Counted from the stretch's first letter, positions 28,053 through 37,169 are shown. The stretch is DNA of 64,000 nt from Puia sp. (GCA_031292515.1 JARLGZ010000275.1:91548-155547), one strand, 5' to 3'. Made by a program: numbers and translations. Notes: a model not told the origin generated them from the letters alone.

Positions 28053-28101
28053 TTTTTATGATATATTAATTCTATACTTTTGTATAGAAAATCTATATTA
28101 T

Positions 28102-28449
28102 ATGCTTGTCCAAAAAACAATCGCAGAACCCAAAAAGGCTTCCGCCGGTAACGGAGAAATCCTCCGCGGCAAACCTCTTCTCAGCCCGGCGATACAGGAA
28201 GAGATTCTCCAATGGATCGAACTGGCACCGCCGCGGCGAACGCTCCGGCATTTGAGAAAAATGATGATTGCCTGGATGCTTCGGGAGCAGTCGGGATTTC
28301 CTGTTGATTTCGAAGAAATGATCACGGATCTCGATTGTTTGTTCGAACTGCTGGATTCGATCCAGGATGAAATAGGGGAAGATGCCGGAAGCGGAGGACC
28401 GGAAGAACATGCAGGAGAAAGCCAGGGAGAAAATGCCGATGATGAGTAA
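28102..28449 (+). CDS. Small hypothetical protein (115 aa)
   Basis: Starts MLVQKTIAEPKKASAGNGEI at 28102; an upstream in-frame ATG at 28039 lies in A+T-rich regulatory DNA and is not preferred. The middle (about 30-90) is helical, with EEILQWIELAPPRRTLRHLR and DFEEMITDLDCLFELLDSIQ, and the C-terminus is acidic and Gly-rich. There is no signal peptide or known domain. It is divergent from one XRE gene and convergent with another, in a patch of accessory-looking genes. Confidence 0.6.
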   Translation: MLVQKTIAEPKKASAGNGEILRGKPLLSPAIQEEILQWIELAPPRRTLRHLRKMMIAWMLREQSGFPVDFEEMITDLDCLFELLDSIQDEIGEDAGSGGPEEHAGESQGENADDE

Positions 28450-28473
28450 ACAGGACTGCGGGGGGACCACCGA

Positions 28474-28965
28474 TCAATCTTCCGGCCGGGAACTCTTCTT
28501 TGTTCCGGCTTTCTGGTTTGACTGGGTGGTCGCCTTCGGGCCGGTCTTCCCGTCAGCCGGCGGATCACTTTTCCAACCGTTTCGTGGTTGATTCAATTCC
28601 TGTCTCAGGGATTTTATCTCCCGCAGAATTTCTGAAAGAATCTTCTCATCATATTCCTTTACCAGGGACTCCCAGTCGTTGTAATTATAGCGGATGGTGT
28701 TCTCATTCGATATAGGAGCGGTTTTTTTCTTCTTTTGGTCTGCAGGCAGAAGATGGGATCCGGCGAGATCGACTTTTAGAAGGAGGTCTACTGAAATATC
28801 AAAAAAATTGCTGAGAACGAGCAGCTCGCCGATATTGGGTTCACTTTTTCCGTTTTCCCAATTCCCGATCGTGGTCTGCCCTTTGTGCACCAAAGACCCA
28901 ATGTCTTCCTGTGTTTTGGAGGATTTTTTGCGGAGATGCCTGATATTTTTTGCGAGATAATTCAT
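28474..28965 (-). CDS. XRE-family helix-turn-helix protein with C-terminal extension
   Basis: 163 residues. The N-terminal ~65 are a full HTH_XRE domain (RHLRKKSSKTQEDIGSLVHK, GNWENGKSEPNIGELLVLS, FDISVDLLL). The rest is a helical segment (about 95-125) and a polar Lys/Ser-rich tail. Such proteins are commonly repressors in Bacteroidota mobile or accessory regions. The shared upstream region also contains a plus-strand promoter (29023-29030). Confidence 0.88.
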   Translation of the reverse strand: MNYLAKNIRHLRKKSSKTQEDIGSLVHKGQTTIGNWENGKSEPNIGELLVLSNFFDISVDLLLKVDLAGSHLLPADQKKKKTAPISNENTIRYNYNDWESLVKEYDEKILSEILREIKSLRQELNQPRNGWKSDPPADGKTGPKATTQSNQKAGTKKSSRPED

Positions 28966-29002
28966 CTTAAAAAAGACCCTTAAAAAAATTGCTAAAAAAA
29001 TT

Positions 29003-29030
29003 GGTTTTATTAATTTGATTGCTATCTTTG
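29003..29030 (+). promoter_or_regulatory. Promoter facing the 86-aa/HEPN operon
   Basis: TATCTTTG at 29023-29030 is a perfect TAnnTTTG match, with TTGG about 19 nt upstream. It points to the 29353/29624 gene pair, which would give a leader of about 315 nt. Confidence 0.5.
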
Positions 29031-29352
29031 TCGTCGAGCGAGCTTAAATATAGGCTAAATATTTTTCAAATCATTGCTGCAGAAGTGGTCGGGAGACCGG
29101 GCCGGGGAGAATACCCGGCTGTGCGTTTTTTAGGGACGCGCCGGCAAACCCACAGACTGGTATCGATAGCCGGATATACAGGATCCGGTTCTGTCCTGCC
29201 ATTTTATTCTTATTTCATTTTCTGGATTCGCGGTGAGGACCGGCGCAACTTTCAAACGTTGTATGCATTGTACAAGCGTAACGGATGCCTTTATGCCGAT
29301 AACATCACCAGGTATGGATGACACTATTATATAAACATTAAAAACCTTACTC
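29031..29352 (+). other. Long 5' leader or unassigned region
   Basis: About 320 bp without a convincing gene. The 5' part has short GC-rich hairpins (GGTC-GGGA-GACC and GCCGGG-N-CCCGGC near 29090-29120). A 100-codon open frame (29019-29321) starts at a TTG upstream of the promoter and has no family-like features. I read this region as a leader RNA of unknown role. Confidence 0.35.
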
Positions 29353-29613
29353 ATGGAAGACAATAAGGCACGACCCACCGCCGGCGAGATCATAAAGGAT
29401 TTTTGCAGTTGGTATACCCCGGAAGAACTGCAGGAAGAATTACTCGATCTGCTCCTGGCGGCTGTCAATAGCGAAGAGGCGGACAATTGGGATTGCACGG
29501 TCCGGGGAAGATTCATCTTTCTTTATCGTCAGTTGGTAAAGCTGGTCACGGCTCTTTACAAGGATAAAACTCCCGAATCCGGAGAGTCGGCCATGATTAA
29601 GCGGATTCACTAA
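29353..29613 (+). CDS. Small acidic hypothetical protein (86 aa)
   Basis: 86 residues starting MEDNKARPTAGEIIKDFCSW, helical and acidic (PEELQEELLDLLLAAVNSEE), with no recognised domain. It ends 10 nt before the HEPN/nucleotidyltransferase gene, so the two are almost certainly cotranscribed. The role may be linked to that protein, for instance as a partner, but nothing in the sequence shows it. Confidence 0.7.
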   Translation: MEDNKARPTAGEIIKDFCSWYTPEELQEELLDLLLAAVNSEEADNWDCTVRGRFIFLYRQLVKLVTALYKDKTPESGESAMIKRIH

Positions 29614-29623
29614 ATACTTTTCT

Positions 29624-30487
29624 ATGAATACTTCTTTGGACCATCTGCCGCTCCGGAAAAGGCAGCAATTGGAGGCGATTACAAAAATAATCGTAAACGC
29701 CATCACGCCTGAAAAAGTCCTGCTTTTCGGAGACTATACTTCCGCAACCTGGGGGGCCGGTTTTCACGCCGACAACCATCTGCCGGTAACGTATGACATA
29801 CTGGTCATTACCAGACCGGATACCCGCCGTGCAGAATACGAGATCCAGGATATGATAGAGAACCGTTGCCGGTTCTACGCGCCCGTGACGATCATCGTCC
29901 ATGACATCGTCTTTGTGAACAAACAGATTGCCAGGGGGCACTATTTTTTTACGACGGTAAGAAAAGAGGCGATTCTGTTGTTCGATCAGGGAGCCGTTCC
30001 GCTGGCGGAGGGTCGACCCCTGGATCTCGGACGCATCCGCATGATCGCCGAACAGGATTTTGAGAGATGGATTGGGCGAGCCCGGGCATTTTTCAAAACA
30101 GCGACGTTCTCCATTCGGGAGAACGAGCCGAAAATTGCGGTGTTTTTGCTGCATCAGGCCGCTGAACATGCCTACCAGGCAATTTTACTCGTCTTTACCG
30201 GTTATAAGCCCTGTACGCATAACCTTGAAAAGCTTCGAAAATACACCTACCGTTTTTCTATTGAATTGGGGCTGCTGTTTCCAGGACATCCACCCGAAGA
30301 AGAGATGCTTTTCAAGCTCCTTCTTCATGGATACGTCGATGCCCGCTATAATGAAGATTATGAGATCTCCCGGATGGAACTCGGTATCCTTAACGAACGT
30401 GTCGGAAAACTTCTGTCGATGGCGACCCGTCTGTGTCAGAACAGGTTACTGAGTCTCGGCAAAATGAGTGGCTTCTTTAGTTCCTGA
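29624..30487 (+). CDS. Nucleotidyltransferase-like (MNT) plus HEPN domain protein
   Basis: 287 residues combining an N-terminal nucleotidyltransferase-fold region (about 20-115) and a C-terminal HEPN domain (about 145-275), seen in AVFLLHQAAEHAYQAILLVF, CTHNLEKLRK and YVDARYNEDYEIS. In the MNT part the usual GSxARG signature is changed to LLFGDYTSATW and only one Asp of the metal pair is clear (TYDILVI). The HEPN part lacks an obvious Rx4-6H RNase motif. It is thus probably neither an active toxin nor a standard antitoxin; fused forms like this are common in Bacteroidota with unknown roles. It overlaps the end of the convergent Rrf2 gene by 11 bp. Confidence 0.85.
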   Translation: MNTSLDHLPLRKRQQLEAITKIIVNAITPEKVLLFGDYTSATWGAGFHADNHLPVTYDILVITRPDTRRAEYEIQDMIENRCRFYAPVTIIVHDIVFVNKQIARGHYFFTTVRKEAILLFDQGAVPLAEGRPLDLGRIRMIAEQDFERWIGRARAFFKTATFSIRENEPKIAVFLLHQAAEHAYQAILLVFTGYKPCTHNLEKLRKYTYRFSIELGLLFPGHPPEEEMLFKLLLHGYVDARYNEDYEISRMELGILNERVGKLLSMATRLCQNRLLSLGKMSGFFSS

Positions 30488-30887
30488 CAAGATCGGCGAT
30501 CGTCTTTTTCTCTAATATCTTGAGGTTCGCGTCACGGACCTGTGACATCACGTTGCGGAATCCGCAGTTCTTCTCGTCACAGTTCTTGCATTTTTCGTAG
30601 AAGTACAGACTTACGCAGGGCAGGAGCGAGATCGGGCCGTCAAGCAAGCGCATCACTTTGGCAAGGGGAACGTCTTTGGGTTGCTGGGCGAAGAAATAGC
30701 CGCCACCCTTGCCTTTTTTACTCTCCAGGATACCCGCATTTTTTAATTCCAGTAAGATGTTTTCAAGGAATTTCAGCGGTATTTTCTTCTTTTTGGCAAT
30801 CTCCGCTATCAATACCGGTTCTTCTCTTCCCTTGTCCGCCAGGTACATCAGTGCCTGGAAAGCATATTGCGTTTTTTTAGAAAGCAT
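30477..30887 (-). CDS. Rrf2 family transcriptional regulator
   Basis: 136-residue winged-helix regulator. The N-terminus MLSKKTQYAFQALMYLADKG and the KFLENILLELKNAGILESKKGKGGGY wing are diagnostic. Cysteines cluster after residue 90 (PCVSLYFYEKCKNCDEKNCG), in the region where IscR, NsrR and RsrR bind an iron-sulfur cluster, so it may sense Fe-S status, redox state or cysteine. Rrf2 proteins of this kind often control sulfur metabolism; the sulfate-assimilation locus is 16 kb away, so a link is only a guess. Confidence 0.92.
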   Translation of the reverse strand: MLSKKTQYAFQALMYLADKGREEPVLIAEIAKKKKIPLKFLENILLELKNAGILESKKGKGGGYFFAQQPKDVPLAKVMRLLDGPISLLPCVSLYFYEKCKNCDEKNCGFRNVMSQVRDANLKILEKKTIADLVRN

Positions 30888-30959
30888 TGTTGTCCTCTTT
30901 GTTAATGGTTGAAAAAGATTGATTCTTCGACAGGATGGGGCCGACCCGCGGCGATCTCC

Positions 30960-31676
30960 TCAGAACCCCAAAACATCTTTCATCGTGAAGATGCCTTTTT
31001 TATTATGTATAAACTCCGCTGCCAATACGGCGCCCGTCGCAAAGCCCTGTCTATTGTGAGCCGTATGAACGATCTCGATGTCGTCAATGGGAGAACTATA
31101 TTTGACTTTATGAGTTCCCGGCGCAGGGTCGATCCGCTCGCTGAGAATCTCCAATTCATCTAAGTTATCACTAATATGATTCACCCACCCCTTTTTCCAG
31201 GGAATTTTTTCCAGCACCTGCTTTGCAAGGGTAAGAGCCGTTCCACTGGGAGCGTCCTTCTTCTGGGTGTGATGAGTCTCCACCAGGCTGACATTATAAT
31301 CGGCATGGGGAGCCATCAGGGAGGCCAGCTTTTTGTTTAATTCAAAGAAGATATTTACTCCTACGCTGAAATTGCTGGCATACAACAGGCTTCCTCCCGC
31401 CTTTGCGCAATATTCCCTGACCTCCTCGTATCGATCGAGCCAGCCCGTCGATCCACAAACGATAGGCACTCCCGCACCGATACAGTTCATCAGATTGTCA
31501 TAAGCACTGTCTGGTCCTGTGAATTCAATGGCCACATCCGCCTTCCTGATATTTTCAACCGTGCCCTCTTCAAGGTTGTCTATCGATACTTTCAGGACGA
31601 TCCTGTGCCCCCTGGCCAGGGCTATCTCTTCGATGGCTTTCCCCATTTTCCCATATCCGATAAGCGCAATCTTCAT
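30960..31676 (-). CDS. dapB: 4-hydroxy-tetrahydrodipicolinate reductase
   Basis: 238-residue enzyme of the lysine/diaminopimelate pathway, reducing 4-hydroxy-tetrahydrodipicolinate with NAD(P)H. Nucleotide binding is shown by MKIALIGYGKMGKAI and substrate/catalytic elements by SNFSVGVNIF and VETHHTQKKDAPSGTALTLA, containing the conserved His-His and Lys. Length is normal for the Bacteroidota form. It is the last gene of a minus-strand run parA-parB-DUF5683-dapB, an order conserved in this phylum, although the usual signal peptidase gene does not follow. Confidence 0.97.
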   Translation of the reverse strand: MKIALIGYGKMGKAIEEIALARGHRIVLKVSIDNLEEGTVENIRKADVAIEFTGPDSAYDNLMNCIGAGVPIVCGSTGWLDRYEEVREYCAKAGGSLLYASNFSVGVNIFFELNKKLASLMAPHADYNVSLVETHHTQKKDAPSGTALTLAKQVLEKIPWKKGWVNHISDNLDELEILSERIDPAPGTHKVKYSSPIDDIEIVHTAHNRQGFATGAVLAAEFIHNKKGIFTMKDVLGF

Positions 31677-31796
31677 ATATAACGATTTTTAATCCCGTAC
31701 GGTTCGGTGCCTCCGGTTTTTTTGTTTATTGTCAATTTGTTCTATGCAAAGAAAATAAAAAATAAGACAAAATTAAGAAGGAAAGAGCTCATGCCG

Positions 31797-32516
31797 TCAG
31801 GGCAGCGGAATCGTCCGGAATTTGGGTTTGTGAAGATCGAATACCAGTCCCATCCCGTTGGGGGTTCCCGGAGCGGAAGGGGCAATGCGGATGCTGAGCT
31901 CCGTCCCGACGTCGAATCCCTTCAGGTGGGCGTCTACCGTGGCGTCTACCACATTGAGACCCCAGAAAAGCAGGAAGAAAAGAACGGAATAGTCCTGGTT
32001 TTTCCGGAACTCGTTGCGATAAGAACGAAGATCGTTGGGGTCGTTGTATTGGATAAAGATCTGCAACTGCTTGTCGACCTTACTTGCACTGTCCCGCCAG
32101 GTAGCCGTAGTGTCCGCCGTACCCGTAAGTACCACTGTCAGCGCATATTGTGTCCTTTTGTACCATTTCTTGTTGTAAAAATAAGTATAGGCCGGTATGC
32201 CGACGGCAGCGTATACCAGGGGTAGTTTCCAGTATTTATGGTTATAAATCTGCCCCAGGCCAGGCATAATGGCTGAATACAGGGTGGCCTTGTGCGGATC
32301 GAATTGCTTTTTCATCCGTCTCCTTGCGGCGAGGGTAGAATCTTTACGGCTCAAGGAATCCTTTGCATTTGGCGTGTCCGTTTTTGCGTCGGCGGAAGAA
32401 ATATATAATACGGAATCCTTTTTCTGGAGCAGCAGGCTGTCTTTCTTCTGGCAATAGGAAGTCAACTGAAAGACCAGGAGGTAACAAAGCGTAAAGAAAA
32501 AATAAACTCTCTTCAT
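31797..32516 (-). CDS. DUF5683 domain-containing protein
   Basis: 239 residues. A signal peptide (MKRVYFFFTLCYLLVFQLTS) and a Lys/Ser-rich stretch are followed by the DUF5683 core: FDPHKATLYSAIMPGLGQIY, NHKYWKLPLVYAAVGIPAYT and, after a charged loop, DYSVLFFLLFWGLNVVDATV. These hydrophobic segments suggest an inner-membrane or envelope protein. It is encoded 9 bp after parB, as is usual in Bacteroidota, but the role is unknown. Confidence 0.9.
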   Translation of the reverse strand: MKRVYFFFTLCYLLVFQLTSYCQKKDSLLLQKKDSVLYISSADAKTDTPNAKDSLSRKDSTLAARRRMKKQFDPHKATLYSAIMPGLGQIYNHKYWKLPLVYAAVGIPAYTYFYNKKWYKRTQYALTVVLTGTADTTATWRDSASKVDKQLQIFIQYNDPNDLRSYRNEFRKNQDYSVLFFLLFWGLNVVDATVDAHLKGFDVGTELSIRIAPSAPGTPNGMGLVFDLHKPKFRTIPLP

Positions 32517-32525
32517 TGAGGATGT

Positions 32526-33446
32526 TTAGTTGACTGAAACACCCAACTGATCCAGCAATTTATTAAGCTCCTGCAGAGAGTAATATTCAATGGAAATACT
32601 TCCGTTGCCCTTCTTGCTGTGATTCAGCTTTACCCGGGTGCTGAAATGAGTGGCTAAGTTATCCTCAATTCTTTTGAAAGCTTCGGGCATCGTGGTCTTT
32701 ACCGAATTTTTAACAGCGGGCTGATCCTTGTAGAGCCGGCGTACCAACTCTTCTGTCTGGCGCACCGAAAGACCCTTGTTTTTGATCTCTCCGAACAGGT
32801 ATAGTTGCTTATCGACGGTATCGACATTGATCAGGGCACGGGCATGTCCCATGGAGAGCTGGTTGCTGCGTACGGCGACCTGTATATCGGGAGGCAATTT
32901 TAACAGACGGATATAATTGGCCACCGTGCTTCTTTCTTTTCCCATGCGCTCGGCTACCTGTTCCTGCGTATAATTCAACTCCTCCATCATGCGCTTATAG
33001 CTTAACGCAATTTCCATCGCATTCAGATCTTCGCGCTGGAGGTTCTCGAGCAAGGCCAACTCAAGGAGCTGCTGATCATCTGCGAGCCTGACATAGGCCG
33101 GAATATCTTTCAGGCCTGCAATCTTCGCAGCCCGGAAACGCCGTTCCCCTGAAATGAGCCGGTATTTGCCAGAAGGCAATTTTGAAACGGTTACGGGTTG
33201 GATGATGTCATGGAGCCGGATCGAATGGGCCAGTTCCTGCAAAGCCTGCTCGTCAAAATCATGACGGGGCTGTCTGGGATTGGTTTCGATCTGGTCAAGG
33301 CCGACACGCAGCATGCTGGTGACGGCTTCTACTACGGAAGTCTTTAACCCCCCCGAGGTGGTCTTAAGGTCCGAATCGATACTTTGCAGTAAGGACCTGA
33401 TTCCTTTTCCTAGCGCTTCTTTGTCTTTTTTATTGGGAGTAGTCAT
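32526..33446 (-). CDS. parB: Chromosome partitioning protein ParB (Spo0J-like)
   Basis: 306 residues. The N-terminal ParB/CTPase domain has QIETNPRQPRHDFDEQALQE, IIQPVTVSKL and GERRFRAAKIAGLKDIPAYV. The central HTH domain that reads parS is LNYTQEQVAERMGKERSTVA. The C-terminal dimerisation end is short and helical. With ParA it segregates the chromosome origin. It is 83 bp downstream of parA on the same strand. No canonical parS site was seen in the window. Confidence 0.96.
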   Translation of the reverse strand: MTTPNKKDKEALGKGIRSLLQSIDSDLKTTSGGLKTSVVEAVTSMLRVGLDQIETNPRQPRHDFDEQALQELAHSIRLHDIIQPVTVSKLPSGKYRLISGERRFRAAKIAGLKDIPAYVRLADDQQLLELALLENLQREDLNAMEIALSYKRMMEELNYTQEQVAERMGKERSTVANYIRLLKLPPDIQVAVRSNQLSMGHARALINVDTVDKQLYLFGEIKNKGLSVRQTEELVRRLYKDQPAVKNSVKTTMPEAFKRIEDNLATHFSTRVKLNHSKKGNGSISIEYYSLQELNKLLDQLGVSVN

Positions 33447-33529
33447 GTTATTCTTAGGTAGTCGTATTATTCCTGGATAGCCCTCTTATCTCGTATTTTC
33501 GGATGTCGTTTTTTTGGATCGTCCCTTTT

Positions 33530-34330
33530 TTATTCAAGTATTCTCTCTTCCTGCCGGATCCGGGTCATATTGTTCTTCTGCAGGATCTCTTTGGCCAGGT
33601 TCAGGTAATTTACAGAGCCTTTGCTTAATGCATCGTACAGGATGACTGGCTTACCGACGCTGGGCGCCTCGCTGATCTTTGTATTCCGGTGGATGATGGT
33701 ATTAAAAACGATCTCTTCAAAGTGTTTCCGCACTTCGCTGACTACCTGGTTGCACAAACGCAGACGGCCGTCGTACATCGTCATGAGGATCCCTTCTATG
33801 GCCAGTTCGGTATTGAGCCGGCTTTGGACGATCTTTATAGTATTCAGCAGTTTCCCAAGACCTTCCAGCGCGAAGAATTCGGTCTGAACCGGAACGATGA
33901 CCGAATCGGAAGCCGTCAGCGCGTTGACCGTGATGAGCCCCAGCGAAGGCGAACAATCTATGATGATAAAGTCATATTCGCTTTTTATGGGCTCGAGGAT
34001 CCCTTTCAAAACGCTCTCCCGGTTCGGATAATTGATCATCTCGATCTCAGCCCCGACCAGGTCTATATGAGAGGGGACGACGTCCAGGTGCGGAATCTCA
34101 GATTTCAATACTACATCCCTGATAGGCGAATTATTTACCATGCAGTCATAAAGGCTCTGTGTAATATTATGAAGGTCAAAACCGACCCCTGTAGTGCTAT
34201 TGGCCTGAGGATCAGCATCTACGAGCAGTGTCCTGAACTCCAGCACCGCCAGGCTCGCCGCCAGGTTAATAGCCGAAGTGGTCTTGCCTACTCCGCCTTT
34301 TTGATTCGCAACTCCGATTGTTCTTGCCAT
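33530..34330 (-). CDS. parA: Chromosome partitioning ATPase ParA (Soj-like)
   Basis: 266 residues from [20 protein letters not shown]; the ATG at 34330 is preferred over an in-frame one at 34399 because the deviant Walker A (KGGVGKTT) should lie at the extreme N-terminus. Other motifs are [32 protein letters not shown] and [15 protein letters not shown]. It is a cytosolic ATPase that forms nucleoid-bound gradients moved by ParB. It heads the parA-parB-DUF5683-dapB run and is divergent from the FMN reductase gene. Confidence 0.96.
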   Translation of the reverse strand: MARTIGVANQKGGVGKTTSAINLAASLAVLEFRTLLVDADPQANSTTGVGFDLHNITQSLYDCMVNNSPIRDVVLKSEIPHLDVVPSHIDLVGAEIEMINYPNRESVLKGILEPIKSEYDFIIIDCSPSLGLITVNALTASDSVIVPVQTEFFALEGLGKLLNTIKIVQSRLNTELAIEGILMTMYDGRLRLCNQVVSEVRKHFEEIVFNTIIHRNTKISEAPSVGKPVILYDALSKGSVNYLNLAKEILQKNNMTRIRQEERILE

Positions 34331-34516
34331 ACTGAATTTCCGCCACGGCGGTAAATTTTTAGTTTTTAATAGCCCGGTAAAGTTGTATCCAATCGGCAAA
34401 ACGACAAAATTTAGTTTTGCCCACCGGTTAAAACGTGACAGGTTGGCAAAAATACAGATTCGATATAAATTTGCGGAACATTCCTCTTATTTTGCTGTTA
34501 TTCAAGCAAATCACAA

Positions 34517-35017
34517 ATGTATACGATTATTTCAGGCACCAACCGATCAGACAGTAATACGCTCAAAATTGCACACTTATACCAGGAAATCCTGAAAAAA
34601 AAGGGTATAAACGCCAGTTTGCTGTCTCTCGAGGGGCTGAATGTCCTGGACCGCAACCCGGATTTTGAGCGGATCGAACGGGAACAACTGATCCCCGCCA
34701 GGAAATTTATTTTCATCTCCCCGGAATATAACGGCAGCATTCCCGGGGTGTTGAAGGCCATGTTCGATATTTCGGATATCGAAAAAGCATGGTGGGGGAA
34801 AAAAGCCTTGCTTACCGGGGTCTCGACCGGGCGGGCGGGCAACCTCAGGGGAATGGAACACCTGACGGGCATCCTTCACTACCTGAAAGTGACGGTACAC
34901 CATAATAAGCTGCCTATTTCCGTCGTCAACACCCTGATCGATGGAACGGGAGGAGTCACCGATCCGAAAACGCTGAAAGCGATTGATGCGCAACTGGACG
35001 AATTCATCGATTTTTAA
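34517..35017 (+). CDS. NADPH-dependent FMN reductase family protein
   Basis: 166-residue flavodoxin-like flavoprotein. The FMN phosphate loop is IISGTNRSDSNTLKIA and the second flavin loop is ISPEYNGSIPGVLKAMFD. Family members reduce FMN, quinones, azo compounds or chromate in the cytosol. Length and motifs are normal. It is followed 17 bp later by the metallophosphoesterase gene, so both may be on one transcript. Confidence 0.9.
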   Translation: MYTIISGTNRSDSNTLKIAHLYQEILKKKGINASLLSLEGLNVLDRNPDFERIEREQLIPARKFIFISPEYNGSIPGVLKAMFDISDIEKAWWGKKALLTGVSTGRAGNLRGMEHLTGILHYLKVTVHHNKLPISVVNTLIDGTGGVTDPKTLKAIDAQLDEFIDF

Positions 35018-35034
35018 ATACCAAAACCAAATAC

Positions 35035-36279
35035 ATGCGTAACGCGGGTTTTTTCTGGATCGTCGCCTTTTTCATGATACTGATCGACCTCTATACTTTC
35101 CAGGCATTGAAACTGGTGAGCCAGGAAGCCGGTTCAAGGCTCCGTCATTTCATCTTCTGTACTTACTGGGGCGTTTCGGTCTCCGCCATCCTCGTGTTTG
35201 CGCTCATGCCGTTTATAAATTTTGACGCCTGGCCCCGGGTTCGTAATTATCTTTTTGCAACGATATTCGGACTGTTCCTTGCCAAATTGCTCGCGACCCT
35301 GTTCTTTCTGGTCGATGACATCCGGCGGGGTGTGCAATGGGTCGTCGGGAAGCTCTCTTTTCGGAATACGGAGGGCGTTCCGGTGAATGAAGACTTCGTT
35401 TCCCGGTCCGTGTTTTTTAGCTGGGTTGGTCTGGGGCTGGGCGGGACGCTTTTTTCGTCGCTTTTATATGGATTCAGCAATAAGTACAACTATAATATAA
35501 AGCGCGTAAAGCTGGCCTACGACAATCTCCCTGAGGCTTTCCGGGGGTTGAAGATCGTACAGTTATCGGATATTCATGCCGGAAGCCTCGCCGACAAATC
35601 CGCCGTTCAGAAAGGCATCGATAAGATCCTGAAAGAAAAACCGGATCTCATCCTGTTCACCGGTGACCTTGTTAACGACAGGGCCATTGAAATGACGGAG
35701 TGGAAGGATGTCTTCGGCCGGATAAAGGCGCCGATGGGCGTCTATTCTACGCTGGGGAATCACGATTACGGCGACTATGTCCGCTGGGAATCCGAAGAAG
35801 CGAAAAGAAATAACCTGGAAGGCGTAAAGCAACTGCATGGCCAGATGGGCTGGCGGCTACTGATGAATGAACATGTCGTCCTCGAAAAGAATGGCCAGGA
35901 GATTGCACTCATAGGCATCGAAAACTGGAGCGCCAAAGCACGCTTCCCCAAACACGGCAAGATGCATCAAGCTTATCCCGGCGCGGAGAAATATCCTTTC
36001 AAAATTCTGATGAGCCACGATCCCAGCCATTGGGACGCAGAGGTCAGGCCTCACTATCCGGACATCGACCTGGCACTGGCCGGTCACACGCATGGCATGC
36101 AGTTTGGAGTAGATCTTCCGGGGATCAAATGGAGCCCGGTGCAGTACGTCTACAAGCAATGGGCCGGATTGTATGAGGAAGGCCGGCAGAAATTATATGT
36201 GAACCGGGGATTCGGCTTTATCGGATACCCGGGCAGGGTAGGGGTCCTCCCGGAAATCACTGTTATAGAGCTCGTGTGA
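35035..36279 (+). CDS. Membrane-anchored metallophosphoesterase
   Basis: 414 residues. Three to four N-terminal membrane helices (within residues 1-150) precede a calcineurin-like phosphoesterase domain with the metal motifs QLSDIHAG, FTGDLVND, LGNHDYGDY, LMSHDPSHW and LAGHTHGMQFG. This architecture matches YkuE-like enzymes, some of which cleave UDP-sugar or lipid-linked phosphate groups at the membrane. The substrate is unknown. It starts 17 bp after the FMN reductase gene. Confidence 0.92.
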   Translation: MRNAGFFWIVAFFMILIDLYTFQALKLVSQEAGSRLRHFIFCTYWGVSVSAILVFALMPFINFDAWPRVRNYLFATIFGLFLAKLLATLFFLVDDIRRGVQWVVGKLSFRNTEGVPVNEDFVSRSVFFSWVGLGLGGTLFSSLLYGFSNKYNYNIKRVKLAYDNLPEAFRGLKIVQLSDIHAGSLADKSAVQKGIDKILKEKPDLILFTGDLVNDRAIEMTEWKDVFGRIKAPMGVYSTLGNHDYGDYVRWESEEAKRNNLEGVKQLHGQMGWRLLMNEHVVLEKNGQEIALIGIENWSAKARFPKHGKMHQAYPGAEKYPFKILMSHDPSHWDAEVRPHYPDIDLALAGHTHGMQFGVDLPGIKWSPVQYVYKQWAGLYEEGRQKLYVNRGFGFIGYPGRVGVLPEITVIELV

Positions 36280-36378
36280 TTGCAGCGAAATACATCGGAT
36301 CATTGTCTGTGTGAAACCCAGGAGTCTTTGTGAAACCGACGGGATTTTTGTTAAAGTATTAATGGCCCGTTAAGGCAT

Positions 36379-36414
36379 TTTAACAGATCGGTACGAAAAT
36401 GGTATGTATCTTTC
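36379..36414 (+). promoter_or_regulatory. Promoter of porin-like gene 1
   Basis: TTTAACAGAT (36379-36388) and TATCTTTC (36407-36414), the latter one base off TAnnTTTG. The same two elements occur with exactly the same 28-nt start-to-start spacing before the paralogue at 37362. Confidence 0.5.
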
Positions 36415-36447
36415 GAAAATTTTCAGGAACCTAAAATTAAACAAGAC

Positions 36448-37038
36448 ATGAAAACCAGATCGATCGCCCTGTCACTTGCTTTATTAACGATGACCGCTCT
36501 TGGCGTCCGTGCCCAAAGTTTCGAGATCGGTGTCAAAGGAGGAATTAATTTGAATAAAATTGACGGGAGATCTTTTAATGACCAGTTTAAATGGGGTTAT
36601 GCAGCCGGAGGATATGCGCATATCGGGTTTGGCAAATGGGGCATTCAACCTGAATTGCTCTGGAACCAGACCAATACCGTCACCGCCGGTAGTTTCAGCG
36701 ATATCTACCAGAGGGGCCTGAATAACGCGAATGTCAGCCTGAATTATATTACAGTACCCCTGCTGCTGACTTACCAGCCTTTCAAAATGATCAGCTTCCA
36801 GCTCGGGCCGCAATTCGGCGTACTGGTGAACCAGACGGAGAACCTCGTTCAGAATACCAAGGAGGCTTTCAAAAAAGGGGACATTTCCGGTGTTGCCGGA
36901 GCGCAGTTGAACCTCTTCCGATTCAGGGTCGGTCTCCGTTATTTTGTCGGGTTGAATGAACTGAATGGCCTTAACAGCAGCCTGGACTCCTGGAAAAATC
37001 AGGGTTTTCAAGCCTATCTCGGCTTCCGGCTATTCTAG
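36448..37038 (+). CDS. Outer-membrane beta-barrel protein (PorT-like), copy 1
   Basis: 196 residues. A signal peptide ending near GVRAQ is followed by an 8-stranded barrel pattern of the porin family/PorT-like type: FEIGVKGGINLNKIDGRSF, FKWGYAAGGYAHIGFGKWGI, QPELLWNQT, ISFQLGPQFGVLVN and LRYFVGLNELN. It is an outer-membrane protein of unknown cargo. It is paralogous to the next gene (same length, about 50% or more identity by eye) and shares its promoter layout, showing a tandem duplication. A terminator separates the two. Confidence 0.9.
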   Translation: MKTRSIALSLALLTMTALGVRAQSFEIGVKGGINLNKIDGRSFNDQFKWGYAAGGYAHIGFGKWGIQPELLWNQTNTVTAGSFSDIYQRGLNNANVSLNYITVPLLLTYQPFKMISFQLGPQFGVLVNQTENLVQNTKEAFKKGDISGVAGAQLNLFRFRVGLRYFVGLNELNGLNSSLDSWKNQGFQAYLGFRLF

Positions 37039-37169
37039 TAGCGGCCGTCATGAAGGTTTTTTGAAGCGGGCAGGATCCTCCGCCACGCAACCAAATCACA
37101 GCCGGACTTGCGGCAATAGGATACTTATATAGTCAAATAATTAAAGGAAAGGTTAAATTATTAAAGGAA

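Noticed and set aside
29019..29321. 100-codon open frame before the 86-aa gene
   Set aside because: It starts at a TTG upstream of the promoter box, has no family-like sequence and overlaps GC hairpins; more likely leader DNA.
34331..34516. Possible parS site near parA
   Set aside because: The nearest sequence (GTTAAAACGTGACAGG) is not the symmetric parS consensus.
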